Below are positions 55,842-64,000 of a stretch of DNA of 64,000 nucleotides, in pieces. Source of the stretch: Pseudomonas parafulva. GTDB taxonomy: Bacteria > Pseudomonadota > Gammaproteobacteria > Pseudomonadales > Pseudomonadaceae. Each line of letters opens with the position of its first letter. Positions within the stretch are counted from its first letter, which is position 1. The notes below the pieces were generated by a model. The model was not told where the DNA came from, ran no database searches, and was given only the letters and a program-made list of their open reading frames with translations. The position numbers were made by a program, and so were the translations under genes. Location: assembly GCF_000800255.1 (NCBI RefSeq), contig NZ_CP009747.1, positions 806,001 to 870,000 on the forward strand, written 5' to 3'.

Positions 55842-58800
55842 TCATGTGCGACCGCTTGTCTCAGCCAATAGACGGCGAAACTCAGCCAGAGCCAGTGGTC
55901 GGCTGAACAGATAACCCTGATAGAGATGACAGCCTTGGCGCTGGAGGAACGTCAGTTGTTCGGTCAACTCGACACCTTCGGCGATTACCGTCAGCCCGAG
56001 GCTGTGTGCCATGGCGACGATGGCGCGAACGATTTCCGCATCGTTCGAATCGTTGGGTGCATCGCGCACGAAGGTCTGATCGATCTTCAGTGCATCGACG
56101 GGCAACCGCTTGAGGTAGGTCAGCGAGGAATAGCCCGTGCCGAAATCGTCCATGGCGAAGGTCACGCCGTGACGCTTGAGCTCGCGCATCTTGCCGATGG
56201 TGTCCTCCAGGTTCTGGATCACGATCCCCTCGGTGATTTCCAGCTTGAGCATGTAGCGGGGCAGATGATGCTCGTCCAGGCTGCGCAAAACCCTTTCGAC
56301 GAAATCATTCTGGCGAAATTGTTTGGGGCTGATGTTCACGCACAGGCTGAACTCACCAGCATCGATCAAGCCCTCATCCAGCAGGCGCGCGCAGGCCTCG
56401 CAGGCCTGGTCGAGGATCCAACTGCCCACCTCGAGTATCAGTCCGCTTTCCTCCAGCACCTGTATGAACAGCGCAGGGGATTGCTGCCCCAATTGTGGGT
56501 GATGCCAGCGCAGCAAGACCTCTACGCCCACGATGCGATTGGCGCGCGCGTCAACCTGGGGCTGGAAGTGCAGCGCCAGTTCGTCACGCGACAGCGCCAA
56601 GCGCAGGTCGTTTTCCATGCGCAGCCGTTCGCTGGCGGCTTCCTGCATGGTGGTGTGAAACAGTTGCGTGGTGTTGCGTCCCGAGTCCTTGGCCCGGTAC
56701 AGGGCGATGTCGGCACGTTTGAGCAGGTCGGCCGGGGTGGAGCCATGATCCGGAATCAGCGCTACGCCAATGCTCGGCGTCACCTGCAGGCGCTGACCAT
56801 CCAGCGACATCGGTGCGGCCAGCAGCTCGCGCAAGGTGTCGGCCAGTTCGCGCACCTGGGCCTCGACCCGTTCGCGGCTGCCGGCCAGGCCGCTGAGCAG
56901 CACCACGAACTCGTCGCCACCCAGCCGCGCCACCGTATCCTCCAGACGTACGCTGGCTTCCAGGCGTGCGGTGATGATCTTGAGCACGGTATCGCCGACC
57001 GGGTGGCCGAGTGAATCGTTGATGTGCTTGAAATGATCCAGGTCCAGGAAGAGCAAGGCGCCGCGCAGATCATGGCGTTTGAGCAGGGCGATCTGCTGGC
57101 TCAGCCGATCGGTCAGCAGGGCGCGATTGGGCAGGTTGGTCAACGGGTCGTGGTAGGCCAGGTGACGAATCTGCGCCTGGGCATTCTTCAGTTGGCTGAC
57201 GTCGCGTGCAGTCATCAACAGGCAGTCGGTGTCGTTGAGGCTGATCGGTTCGACCGAGACTTCCACGGTCAAGACCTCGCCCTGCTTGTTATGTCCGAGC
57301 ATTTCCCGATGGTGCACCCGGCCATGCTCGCCGAGGTCTGCCAACAGCGCCGCGCGCTGCTTTTCGTCGGTCCAGATGCCCAATTCGAAAACGGTCCGGC
57401 CGACCACTTCGTGGCTGCTAAAGCCGGTCAGTCGGCAGAAGCCGTCGTTGACCTCCAGGTAACGACCGCTTTGACGTTCGGTGATGGTGATGGCATCGGG
57501 GCTTGAATGAAACGCTTTGGCGAACTTTTCCTCGCTGGCCTTCAGGGCGGACTCGGCGCGTTGTTGCTGGGTAATGTCGCGTAGCGTGGTCACGCTGCAA
57601 GGTCGGTTGTCGACTGTGATCAAGCGGCTGGAAATCATACAGGTCAGCGGTATGCCGCTCAGGTGGTTGACCACTACGGCAATGTTGCTCAAGCCCTGTT
57701 CGCGAATGACCCGCTCGATACGTTGGGCGCGGGCGTAAGGTTCGGCCCACAATCCGATCTGGTCGGGGCTGCGCCCTATCACCTGCGTGGCGGTCCAGCC
57801 GAACGTTTGGGTGAAGGCCGGGTTGATTTCGATGAACTGGCCGCTGTCCTGATCCAGAACGCAAATCGGATCGGGGCTTACCTGGAACAGGCTGGCGAAT
57901 TTTTCCTCCGAGGCGCTCAGGCGCTGCTCGCGTTCGACCTGATCGGTAATGTCCAGCAATGTACCGGCCATGCGCAGCGGAGTGCCCTGATCATCCCGGT
58001 ACAGCCGTGCTCGGCTTTCGATGTAGCGCGAGGCGCCGTTTTCCAACTGCACCCGGTAGGTGATCTGGTAATTGCCCGCCGGCCCTTCGCGCAAACTGCG
58101 GTAGGCCTGGCGCATGGCGCTGCGTTCTTCTTCCGGCACACCTTCGAAGAACGCGTCGAACGACTCGTGGAAGGGGGCAGGGTCCAGGCCATGCAACTGC
58201 GCGGCGCGCGCTGAGCCATAGAGCATGCCGCTGGGGATGTGCCAGTCCCAGGTGCCCAGTTGTGCGGAGTCCAGCGCCAAGTCCAGGCGCTCTTGGCTGT
58301 CCTTGAGGGCTCGCTCGGCGCGCTTGCGCTCAGTGGTGTCGACAAAGGTGCTGACCAGATAAGTAATACCTTCGAGTTCAATGCCCTGGGTGCACAGAAT
58401 GCCGTCCTGGACCCGGCCGGTCGCGGTGCGGAACTGCACTTCCATGGTCACCGGCTTGCCGCTGTTGCGGGTGGCGTCGAGCATTTGCTGGCGTTGTTCG
58501 GCGTGGACCCACATGCCCAGTTCGACACTGCTCTTGCCGATCACCAGCGCGCCGGGCCAGCCGAACATGGCCTCGAAGTGCTGGTTGACCTCGAAGATCA
58601 TGCCGTCGTGGCGACGGGTCAGCAGGATCGCATTGGGACTGAGGTGGAAAAGGGTGGCAAAGCGCTTTTCCGAGTTGACCAGCGCGGCCTCTCGATCGCG
58701 CTGGCGGGTGATTTCGCGAATCACCCCGATCATCTGGCGGCGACCATTGTGATCGTGGGTCAGGCTGCCGTTTATTTCCAGCCAGTGCAGGCTGCCGTCG

Positions 58801-59138
58801 GGCCAGCGGATGCGATGGCGCATGGCTTGATCCGCCGGTTCGCCATCGACCACCGCCTGGAACAACTGGCGGGTTCGCGCACGGTCTTCTTCGGGGAGCA
58901 AATCCAGGTAATCGATACCTTCTGCCAGTGGGTGCTGCGGATCGAAGCCAAATAGCGCCTGGGTGCCGCGCGACCAGCTCACCCGGCCTGTTTCGATATC
59001 CCACAGCCACGCGCCGAGGCGCGCACCGTTGAGTGCAGTGAGCAATTGCGGGGCGTTCTGCCACGCCTGCTCCGATTCCAATGGGTCGACTGCAGGAATA
59101 TGAGGCAGGCGCGGGTAGGTTTTGTCTGGTTTGGGCAT
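55842..59138 (-). CDS. Multi-PAS diguanylate cyclase/phosphodiesterase (PAS x5-GGDEF-EAL)
   Basis: A 1098-residue cyclic-di-GMP signalling protein. Five successive PAS domains (about 30-150, 155-280, 285-405, 412-535, 538-660) are followed by GGDEF (about 667-830) with an intact LGGDEF and EAL (about 840-1090). The EAL signature reads EVLLR, and the catalytic ligands of DDFGTGYSS, EITEG and KIDQTFV remain, so phosphodiesterase activity is plausible. No transmembrane helix: a cytoplasmic sensor. Which activity dominates cannot be told. Stands alone between ibpA and lysR. Confidence 0.92.
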   Translation of the reverse strand: MPKPDKTYPRLPHIPAVDPLESEQAWQNAPQLLTALNGARLGAWLWDIETGRVSWSRGTQALFGFDPQHPLAEGIDYLDLLPEEDRARTRQLFQAVVDGEPADQAMRHRIRWPDGSLHWLEINGSLTHDHNGRRQMIGVIREITRQRDREAALVNSEKRFATLFHLSPNAILLTRRHDGMIFEVNQHFEAMFGWPGALVIGKSSVELGMWVHAEQRQQMLDATRNSGKPVTMEVQFRTATGRVQDGILCTQGIELEGITYLVSTFVDTTERKRAERALKDSQERLDLALDSAQLGTWDWHIPSGMLYGSARAAQLHGLDPAPFHESFDAFFEGVPEEERSAMRQAYRSLREGPAGNYQITYRVQLENGASRYIESRARLYRDDQGTPLRMAGTLLDITDQVEREQRLSASEEKFASLFQVSPDPICVLDQDSGQFIEINPAFTQTFGWTATQVIGRSPDQIGLWAEPYARAQRIERVIREQGLSNIAVVVNHLSGIPLTCMISSRLITVDNRPCSVTTLRDITQQQRAESALKASEEKFAKAFHSSPDAITITERQSGRYLEVNDGFCRLTGFSSHEVVGRTVFELGIWTDEKQRAALLADLGEHGRVHHREMLGHNKQGEVLTVEVSVEPISLNDTDCLLMTARDVSQLKNAQAQIRHLAYHDPLTNLPNRALLTDRLSQQIALLKRHDLRGALLFLDLDHFKHINDSLGHPVGDTVLKIITARLEASVRLEDTVARLGGDEFVVLLSGLAGSRERVEAQVRELADTLRELLAAPMSLDGQRLQVTPSIGVALIPDHGSTPADLLKRADIALYRAKDSGRNTTQLFHTTMQEAASERLRMENDLRLALSRDELALHFQPQVDARANRIVGVEVLLRWHHPQLGQQSPALFIQVLEESGLILEVGSWILDQACEACARLLDEGLIDAGEFSLCVNISPKQFRQNDFVERVLRSLDEHHLPRYMLKLEITEGIVIQNLEDTIGKMRELKRHGVTFAMDDFGTGYSSLTYLKRLPVDALKIDQTFVRDAPNDSNDAEIVRAIVAMAHSLGLTVIAEGVELTEQLTFLQRQGCHLYQGYLFSRPLALAEFRRLLAETSGRT

Positions 59139-59198
59139 GGCTCGCAGACCTTCGGCAGATGAAGCTCGCTATGGATCACACGCCGTACCGCGATGCAG

Positions 59199-60077
59199 TC
59201 AGGCAGGCTCGCGCTGGCTGTCGAGCAAGGCCATGAACGCCCTGGCCGCATTGGACAGCGTTCGTTCCGTATGCAGGATGTAGCCTAGCTGGCGAGACAG
59301 GCATATGCCGGGCAAAGCGATGGATGCGACCTGCCCATCGAGCATGGTGCGCGGTAGAACGCTCCAGGCCAGACCAATGGACACCATCATCTTGATAGTC
59401 TCCAGGTAGTTGGTGCTCATGGCGATGTTTGGCGTCAGTCCCTGGCTCTCGAACAGGCGTTGCACGATGTGATGAGTGAACGTATTACCGCCGGGGAACA
59501 CGGCGGGATGGCGTGCGACATCGGCCAGTCGAACATGGCTGTCGCGTGCCAGTGGGTGCTCTGGGGCGGCGACGAAATCCAGTGCGTCGTTCCAGACAGG
59601 GGTGGCCCGAATCAGGTGATGAGGCTCGGGGGCCAGGGTGATCACGGCAATTTCTGCGCGGCCGTGGAGAACTTCGTCGTAGGCCGCTTCTGAATCGAGA
59701 AACTGGATATCCAGCGCCACGCCAGGGTATTCCCGGGTGAACGCCCGCAGGACCGGGGGCAGGCGGTGTAGGCCGATATGGTGGCTGGTGGCCAGAGTTA
59801 GGCGGCCCGTCACTTCTCCTGTCAAATTGGTCAGTGCACGCCGTGTGTCGTCCAGTACATTGACGATCTGGTAAGCACGCGGGAGCAGGGCTCGCCCGGC
59901 CTCGGTCAGGCTCACCTCGCGGCCGAGTCGATCGAAAAGGCGTACGCCCAGTAGCTGCTCCAGGCCTGCGATGCGTTTGCTGACCGCCGGTTGGGTCAAA
60001 TGCAGGCGCTCAGCGGCACTCGAGAAGCTGCCGGTTTCAGCAATCGCAATGAAGGCACTGAGGTTTGCCAGATCCAC
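59199..60077 (-). CDS. LysR-type transcriptional regulator, divergent from leuCDB
   Basis: A 292-residue LysR regulator: the winged HTH (about 1-60, TGSFSSAAERLHLTQPAVSKRI) is followed by an effector-binding domain. The start is GTG at 60077 (AGGA 10 nt upstream, family start (M/V)DLANLSAF); the TTG at 60104 is less likely. Its divergence from leuC suggests control of leucine genes, by analogy with other divergent LysR regulators; the effector is unknown. Order matches PA3122. Confidence 0.9.
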   Translation of the reverse strand: MDLANLSAFIAIAETGSFSSAAERLHLTQPAVSKRIAGLEQLLGVRLFDRLGREVSLTEAGRALLPRAYQIVNVLDDTRRALTNLTGEVTGRLTLATSHHIGLHRLPPVLRAFTREYPGVALDIQFLDSEAAYDEVLHGRAEIAVITLAPEPHHLIRATPVWNDALDFVAAPEHPLARDSHVRLADVARHPAVFPGGNTFTHHIVQRLFESQGLTPNIAMSTNYLETIKMMVSIGLAWSVLPRTMLDGQVASIALPGICLSRQLGYILHTERTLSNAARAFMALLDSQREPA

Positions 60078-60106
60078 GCTTTCGAATTCCTTTTGGTTAT
60101 CCAAAG

Positions 60107-60119
60107 CATAAAAATTATG
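60107..60119. promoter_or_regulatory. Possible LysR operator between lysR and leuC
   Basis: CATAA-AAA-TTATG is an AT-rich interrupted palindrome in the 131-bp divergent gap, just before the leuC -35. Typical location for a LysR-family site. Confidence 0.45.
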
Positions 60120-60122
60120 AAT

Positions 60123-60151
60123 TTGAGTTATTCAATCTAGCCCTTTAGCAT
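60123..60151 (+). promoter_or_regulatory. Promoter of leuC
   Basis: TTGAGT (60123-60128), 17 bp and TAGCAT (60146-60151). Start near 60158, about 50 nt before leuC. Confidence 0.6.
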
Positions 60152-60208
60152 CGACCGTACAAGCCAAGGGGTTATTGGCATAGAAATACGCTGATGAGGA
60201 ACAGTCTG

Positions 60209-61642
60209 ATGGCTGGCAAAACGCTTTACGACAAACTCTGGGATGCGCACGAAGTCAAGCGACGCGACGATGGTTCGTCCTTGATTTACATCGACCGTCA
60301 CATCATCCACGAAGTGACTTCGCCCCAGGCCTTCGAAGGCCTGCGCCTGGCCAACCGCCAGCCATGGCGCATCGACGCCAATATCGCCACCCCTGACCAC
60401 AATGTGCCGACCACGCCTGAACGCAAGGGCGGTATCGAGGCCATCGCCGACCAGGTCTCGCGTTTGCAGGTGCAGACGCTCGACGAGAACTGCGACGAAT
60501 ATGGCATCGTCGAATTCAAGATGAACGACGAGCGCCAAGGCATCGTGCACGTGATCAGCCCCGAGCAAGGCGCGACATTGCCGGGCATGACCGTGGTCTG
60601 CGGCGATTCGCACACCTCCACGCATGGCGCTTTCGGCGCGTTGGCCCATGGCATCGGTACGTCGGAAGTCGAGCATGTGCTCGCCACGCAGTGCCTGGTC
60701 GCCAAGAAAATGAAGAACATGCTGGTGCGGGTCGAGGGGCAGTTGCCTGCCGGCGTCACCGCCAAGGACATCGTGCTGGCGGTCATCGGCAAGATCGGTA
60801 CCGCTGGTGGCAACGGTCATGCCATGGAGTTCGCCGGTAGCGCTATCCGCGCATTGTCCATGGAAGGCCGCATGACCATCTGCAACATGTCCATCGAGGC
60901 CGGTGCCCGCGTCGGCCTGGTCGCCGTGGACGACACCACGATTGCCTACGTCCAAGGACGCCCCTATGCGCCCAATGACGAGCAGTGGCCGCAGGCGGTC
61001 CAGGTCTGGAAGGGGCTGGTATCCGACGCGGATGCCGTGTTCGACACTGTCGTCGAGCTGGATGCCGCCCAGATCAAGCCGCAAGTGAGCTGGGGCACGT
61101 CGCCCGAAATGGTGCTGGCGGTCGATCAACGTGTTCCGGATCCGGCGGCCGAGCCAGACCTGATCAAACGCGGCTCGATCGAGCGCGCCCTCAAGTACAT
61201 GGGGCTGGCAGCCAATCAGGCCATTACCGATATCAAGCTCGACCGGGTGTTCATCGGATCGTGCACCAACTCGCGCATCGAAGACTTGCGCGCAGCGGCC
61301 GAGATCGCCAAGGGCCGCAAGGTGGCGGCGAACGTCAAACAGGCGTTGGTGGTGCCGGGATCGGGGCTGGTCAAGGCCCAGGCCGAACGCGAGGGGCTGG
61401 ACAAGATCTTCCTCGAAGCCGGCTTCGAATGGCGTGAGCCAGGTTGCTCGATGTGCCTGGCGATGAATCCGGACCGCCTGGAAAGCGGCGAGCATTGTGC
61501 CTCTACCTCCAACCGTAACTTCGAGGGGCGTCAGGGCGCAGGTGGGCGTACCCATTTGGTCAGCCCGGCCATGGCCGCCGCTGCGGCGGTGACTGGTCAC
61601 TTCATCGATGTCCGCGAGTTGATCCAAGGGAGCGCAGCATGA
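60209..61642 (+). CDS. leuC: 3-isopropylmalate dehydratase large subunit
   Basis: LeuC (477 residues) with LeuD isomerises isopropylmalate in leucine synthesis. The 4Fe-4S cysteines are C352 (GSCTNSR), C413 and C416 (PGCSMC), as in aconitases. [27 protein letters not shown] substrate region is present. The ATG at 60209 has GAGGA 8 nt upstream; an ATG 5 codons earlier lacks one. Overlaps leuD by 4 bp. Confidence 0.98.
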   Translation: MAGKTLYDKLWDAHEVKRRDDGSSLIYIDRHIIHEVTSPQAFEGLRLANRQPWRIDANIATPDHNVPTTPERKGGIEAIADQVSRLQVQTLDENCDEYGIVEFKMNDERQGIVHVISPEQGATLPGMTVVCGDSHTSTHGAFGALAHGIGTSEVEHVLATQCLVAKKMKNMLVRVEGQLPAGVTAKDIVLAVIGKIGTAGGNGHAMEFAGSAIRALSMEGRMTICNMSIEAGARVGLVAVDDTTIAYVQGRPYAPNDEQWPQAVQVWKGLVSDADAVFDTVVELDAAQIKPQVSWGTSPEMVLAVDQRVPDPAAEPDLIKRGSIERALKYMGLAANQAITDIKLDRVFIGSCTNSRIEDLRAAAEIAKGRKVAANVKQALVVPGSGLVKAQAEREGLDKIFLEAGFEWREPGCSMCLAMNPDRLESGEHCASTSNRNFEGRQGAGGRTHLVSPAMAAAAAVTGHFIDVRELIQGSAA

Positions 61643-62283
61643 AAGCCTTCACCCAGCACACCGGTCTCGTGGCACCGTTGGATCGGGCCAACGTCGATAC
61701 CGACCAGATCATTCCCAAGCAGTTTCTCAAATCGATCAAGCGCACCGGCTTTGGCCCCAACCTGTTCGATGAGTGGCGTTACCTGGATGTAGGTCAGCCC
61801 TACCAGGACAACAGCAAGCGCCCGCTGAACCAGGAGTTCGTGCTCAACCACGCCCGCTATCAAGGCGCCAGCGTGCTGCTGGCACGGGAGAACTTCGGCT
61901 GCGGTTCGAGCCGCGAGCATGCGCCTTGGGCGCTGGATGAGTACGGCTTTCGCAGCGTCATCGCGCCGAGCTTCGCCGACATCTTCTTCAACAACAGTTT
62001 CAAGAACGGCTTGCTGCCGATCATCCTGGCCGACGAAGAAGTGGACGAATTGTTCAAGCAGGTCGAGGCCAATCCGGGGTATCAACTCACCATCGACCTG
62101 CAGGCCCAGGCCGTCACTCGCCCGGACGGCAAGGTCCTGCATTTCGAGATCGACGCCTTCCGCAAGCACTGCCTGCTCAATGGCCTGGATGATATTGGCC
62201 TGACCTTGCAGGATGGCGACGCCATCAAGGACTTCGAAATCGGGCACCGCGCTGCGCAGCCGTGGTTGTTTCGCGACGCTTGA
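61639..62283 (+). CDS. leuD: 3-isopropylmalate dehydratase small subunit
   Basis: LeuD (214 residues), the swivel subunit of the leucine-pathway dehydratase. [13 protein letters not shown] and the [16 protein letters not shown] motif are typical. ATGA overlap with leuC assures coupled synthesis of the two subunits. Confidence 0.98.
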   Translation: MKAFTQHTGLVAPLDRANVDTDQIIPKQFLKSIKRTGFGPNLFDEWRYLDVGQPYQDNSKRPLNQEFVLNHARYQGASVLLARENFGCGSSREHAPWALDEYGFRSVIAPSFADIFFNNSFKNGLLPIILADEEVDELFKQVEANPGYQLTIDLQAQAVTRPDGKVLHFEIDAFRKHCLLNGLDDIGLTLQDGDAIKDFEIGHRAAQPWLFRDA

Positions 62284-62336
62284 GTGAGCGGGCCAGACGC
62301 ACCGCATCTTGAAACGACCCCATGAGGATCGACACC

Positions 62337-63101
62337 ATGACCAGCAGCACCCACGCCGATGTGGTCCAGCGCCAGTTCGGCGAACAGGCCAGCGCTTATC
62401 TGAGCAGCACCGTACATGCCCAGGGCACCGAGTTCGCTCTGCTGCAGGCTGAACTGCAAGGCCAAGGTGCTGCGCGGGTGCTGGACCTTGGCTGTGGTGC
62501 CGGCCATGTCAGCTTCCAGGTGGCGCCCTTGGTGGCCGGGGTGGTGGCCTACGATCTCTCGCAGTCGATGCTCGATGTGGTTGCCAGTACGGCGGCGGCG
62601 CGTGGGTTGAACACTATCGTCACCGAGCGCGGCGCGGCCGAGCGTCTGCCATTCCCCGATGCCTCTTTCGAGTACGTCATCAGTCGTTATTCGGCGCATC
62701 ACTGGAGCGACCTGGGCCTGGCCCTGCGGGAGGTGCGTCGGGTGCTCAAGCCCGGTGGCGTGGCTGCTTTCATCGACGTCATGTCGCCGGGCAGCCCGCT
62801 GCTCGACACCTACCTGCAAAGTGTCGAAGTCCTGCGCGACACCAGTCATGTGCGCGATTACTCTGCCGACCAGTGGCTGCGCCAGGTCAGTGATGCGGGG
62901 CTGTTCACCCGCAGCCACAGCCGCCAGCGTTTGCACCTGGAATTCGCCTCCTGGGTCGAGCGCATGCGCACACCCGAGCCGATGCGCGTGGCCATCCGCC
63001 AGCTCCAGCGGGCCATGGGAGAGGAAGTGCGGCAGTATTATCAGATCCAAGCCGACGGCTCCTTCAGCACGGATGTCATCGTGCTGTGGGCCGAGCGCTA
63101 G
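62337..63101 (+). CDS. SAM-dependent methyltransferase, UbiE/Coq5-like
   Basis: A 254-residue class I methyltransferase with motif I VLDLGCGAGHVSFQV, motif II-like LPFPDASFEYV and motif III LKPGGVAAFIDV. It lies between leuD and leuB, an arrangement I recall as conserved in Pseudomonas (PA3119 region), but the methyl acceptor is unknown and no link to leucine is evident. The ATG at 62337 has GAGG upstream; the ATG at 62322 supplies that sequence. Confidence 0.88.
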   Translation: MTSSTHADVVQRQFGEQASAYLSSTVHAQGTEFALLQAELQGQGAARVLDLGCGAGHVSFQVAPLVAGVVAYDLSQSMLDVVASTAAARGLNTIVTERGAAERLPFPDASFEYVISRYSAHHWSDLGLALREVRRVLKPGGVAAFIDVMSPGSPLLDTYLQSVEVLRDTSHVRDYSADQWLRQVSDAGLFTRSHSRQRLHLEFASWVERMRTPEPMRVAIRQLQRAMGEEVRQYYQIQADGSFSTDVIVLWAER

Positions 63102-63152
63102 CATTTCGGCGCGGCGCATCCAGCCGCGCTGCTTGAACGAATAGAGGAAAGC

Positions 63153-64000
63153 ATGAGCAAACAGATTCTGATTCTCCCAGGTGATGGCATCGGCCCGGAA
63201 ATCATGGCCGAGGCCGTCAAGGTGCTGAACCTGGCCAACGAAAAGTTTGGCCTGGGTTTAAGCCTGGCGCACGATGTGATCGGCGGCGCGGCCATCGACA
63301 AACACGGCGTGCCGTTGGCCGATGAAACGCTGGAGCGCGCGCGCAACGCCGATGCTGTGCTGCTGGGCGCTGTCGGTGGACCGAAGTGGGACAAGATCGA
63401 GCGTGACATCCGTCCCGAGCGTGGCCTGCTGAAGATCCGCGCACAACTGGGCCTGTTCGCCAACCTGCGTCCGGCGATCCTCTACCCGCAACTGGCGCAG
63501 GCTTCTTCGCTCAAGCCGGAGATCGTGTCCGGTCTGGACATCCTCATCGTCCGCGAGTTGACCGGCGGTATCTACTTCGGCGCACCTCGTGGTCAGCGCG
63601 AGTTGCAGGGCGGCGAGCGTCAGGCCTACGACACCTTGCCGTACAGCGAGAGCGAAGTGCGTCGCATCGCCCGTGTCGGCTTCGACATGGCCCGCGTGCG
63701 CGGCAAGAAGCTGTGCTCGGTCGACAAGGCCAACGTCCTGGCATCCAGCCAGCTCTGGCGTGAAGTGGTCGAAGAGGTGGCCAAGGACTATCCGGACGTC
63801 GAGCTCAGCCATATGTACGTGGACAACGCCGCCATGCAGCTGGTCCGCGCACCCAAGCAGTTCGATGTGGTGGTCACCGATAACATGTTCGGAGACATCC
63901 TTTCGGACGAAGCTTCCATGCTGACCGGCTCCATCGGCATGTTGCCGTCTGCGTCGCTGGACGCCGACAACAAGGGCATGTACGAGCCGTGCCATGGCTC
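63153..64000 (+). CDS. leuB: 3-isopropylmalate dehydrogenase (3' truncated by window)
   Basis: The first 282 codons of LeuB, the NAD-dependent oxidative decarboxylase of leucine synthesis. [16 protein letters not shown] begins the fold; [10 protein letters not shown], the [14 protein letters not shown] helix, [12 protein letters not shown] and [15 protein letters not shown] catalytic/metal residues are visible. AGAGGAAAGC precedes the ATG. The frame is still open at the end of the window. Confidence 0.97.
   Translation, partial: MSKQILILPGDGIGPEIMAEAVKVLNLANEKFGLGLSLAHDVIGGAAIDKHGVPLADETLERARNADAVLLGAVGGPKWDKIERDIRPERGLLKIRAQLGLFANLRPAILYPQLAQASSLKPEIVSGLDILIVRELTGGIYFGAPRGQRELQGGERQAYDTLPYSESEVRRIARVGFDMARVRGKKLCSVDKANVLASSQLWREVVEEVAKDYPDVELSHMYVDNAAMQLVRAPKQFDVVVTDNMFGDILSDEASMLTGSIGMLPSASLDADNKGMYEPCHG

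Overview
The window is a chromosomal, mostly housekeeping segment of a Pseudomonas genome. Coding GC is high (about 60-65% by eye). Gene order matches P. aeruginosa blocks that I recall as PA2811-PA2840, PA2957-PA2984 and PA3118-PA3139, and the combination looks most like the P. putida group. That species-level placement is inference. I saw no transposase, integrase, phage gene, plasmid gene or CRISPR array.

Layout. 1-666: 3' end of a spermidine-synthase-like gene. 667-11535: stress and redox block, with deaD behind a highly structured leader, an extradiol dioxygenase, tpm, htpX, alaA, msrB-gpx, a SagS-type hybrid sensor kinase, and a DUF815 ATPase coupled to free-methionine-R-sulfoxide reductase. 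11583-14796: a membrane-anchored unknown, five tRNA genes (Glu-Gly-Glu-Gly-Gly), an N-formylglutamate-amidohydrolase-like membrane protein and a PA2817-family protein. 14923-20542: fadE, a GST, an ABC-2 exporter pair and a DUF2062 protein. 20686-27551: envelope operon comEC, tolQ/exbB, exbD, lpxK, ycaR, kdsB, low-molecular-weight phosphatase, murB, with overlapping stops and starts. 27640-34346: rne, divergent from rluC-HAD-sppA. 34384-44925: maf, then yceD-rpmF-plsX-fabD-fabG-acpP-fabF-pabC-mltG-tmk-holB-tatD (fatty acid synthesis, then murein and replication functions). 45326-47426: a TetR regulator, a lipoprotein, DUF1285 and tRNA-Asn. 47489-53595: aromatic aminotransferase, uvrB, gltX and a six-tRNA cluster (Ala-Glu three times). 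53712-59138: thioesterase, dusC, ibpA and a five-PAS GGDEF-EAL protein. 59199-64000: a LysR regulator divergent from leuC-leuD-methyltransferase-leuB (leuB runs off the end).

I see no novel multi-gene system. The most interesting unexplained signals are in RNA and regulation: a deaD leader with mutually exclusive stems and a start-codon hairpin; promoters that would give almost leaderless yceD and rluC mRNAs; a leader of about 680 nt on rne whose promoter is interlocked with that of rluC; a tRNA Ala-Glu cassette duplicated together with its terminator; a 117-nt antisense coding overlap between an ABC permease and a DUF2062 gene; and the absence of pilZ between holB and tatD. Recognisable known controls are sigma-32 promoters at htpX and ibpA, a ROSE thermometer at ibpA and a LexA-like box at uvrB.
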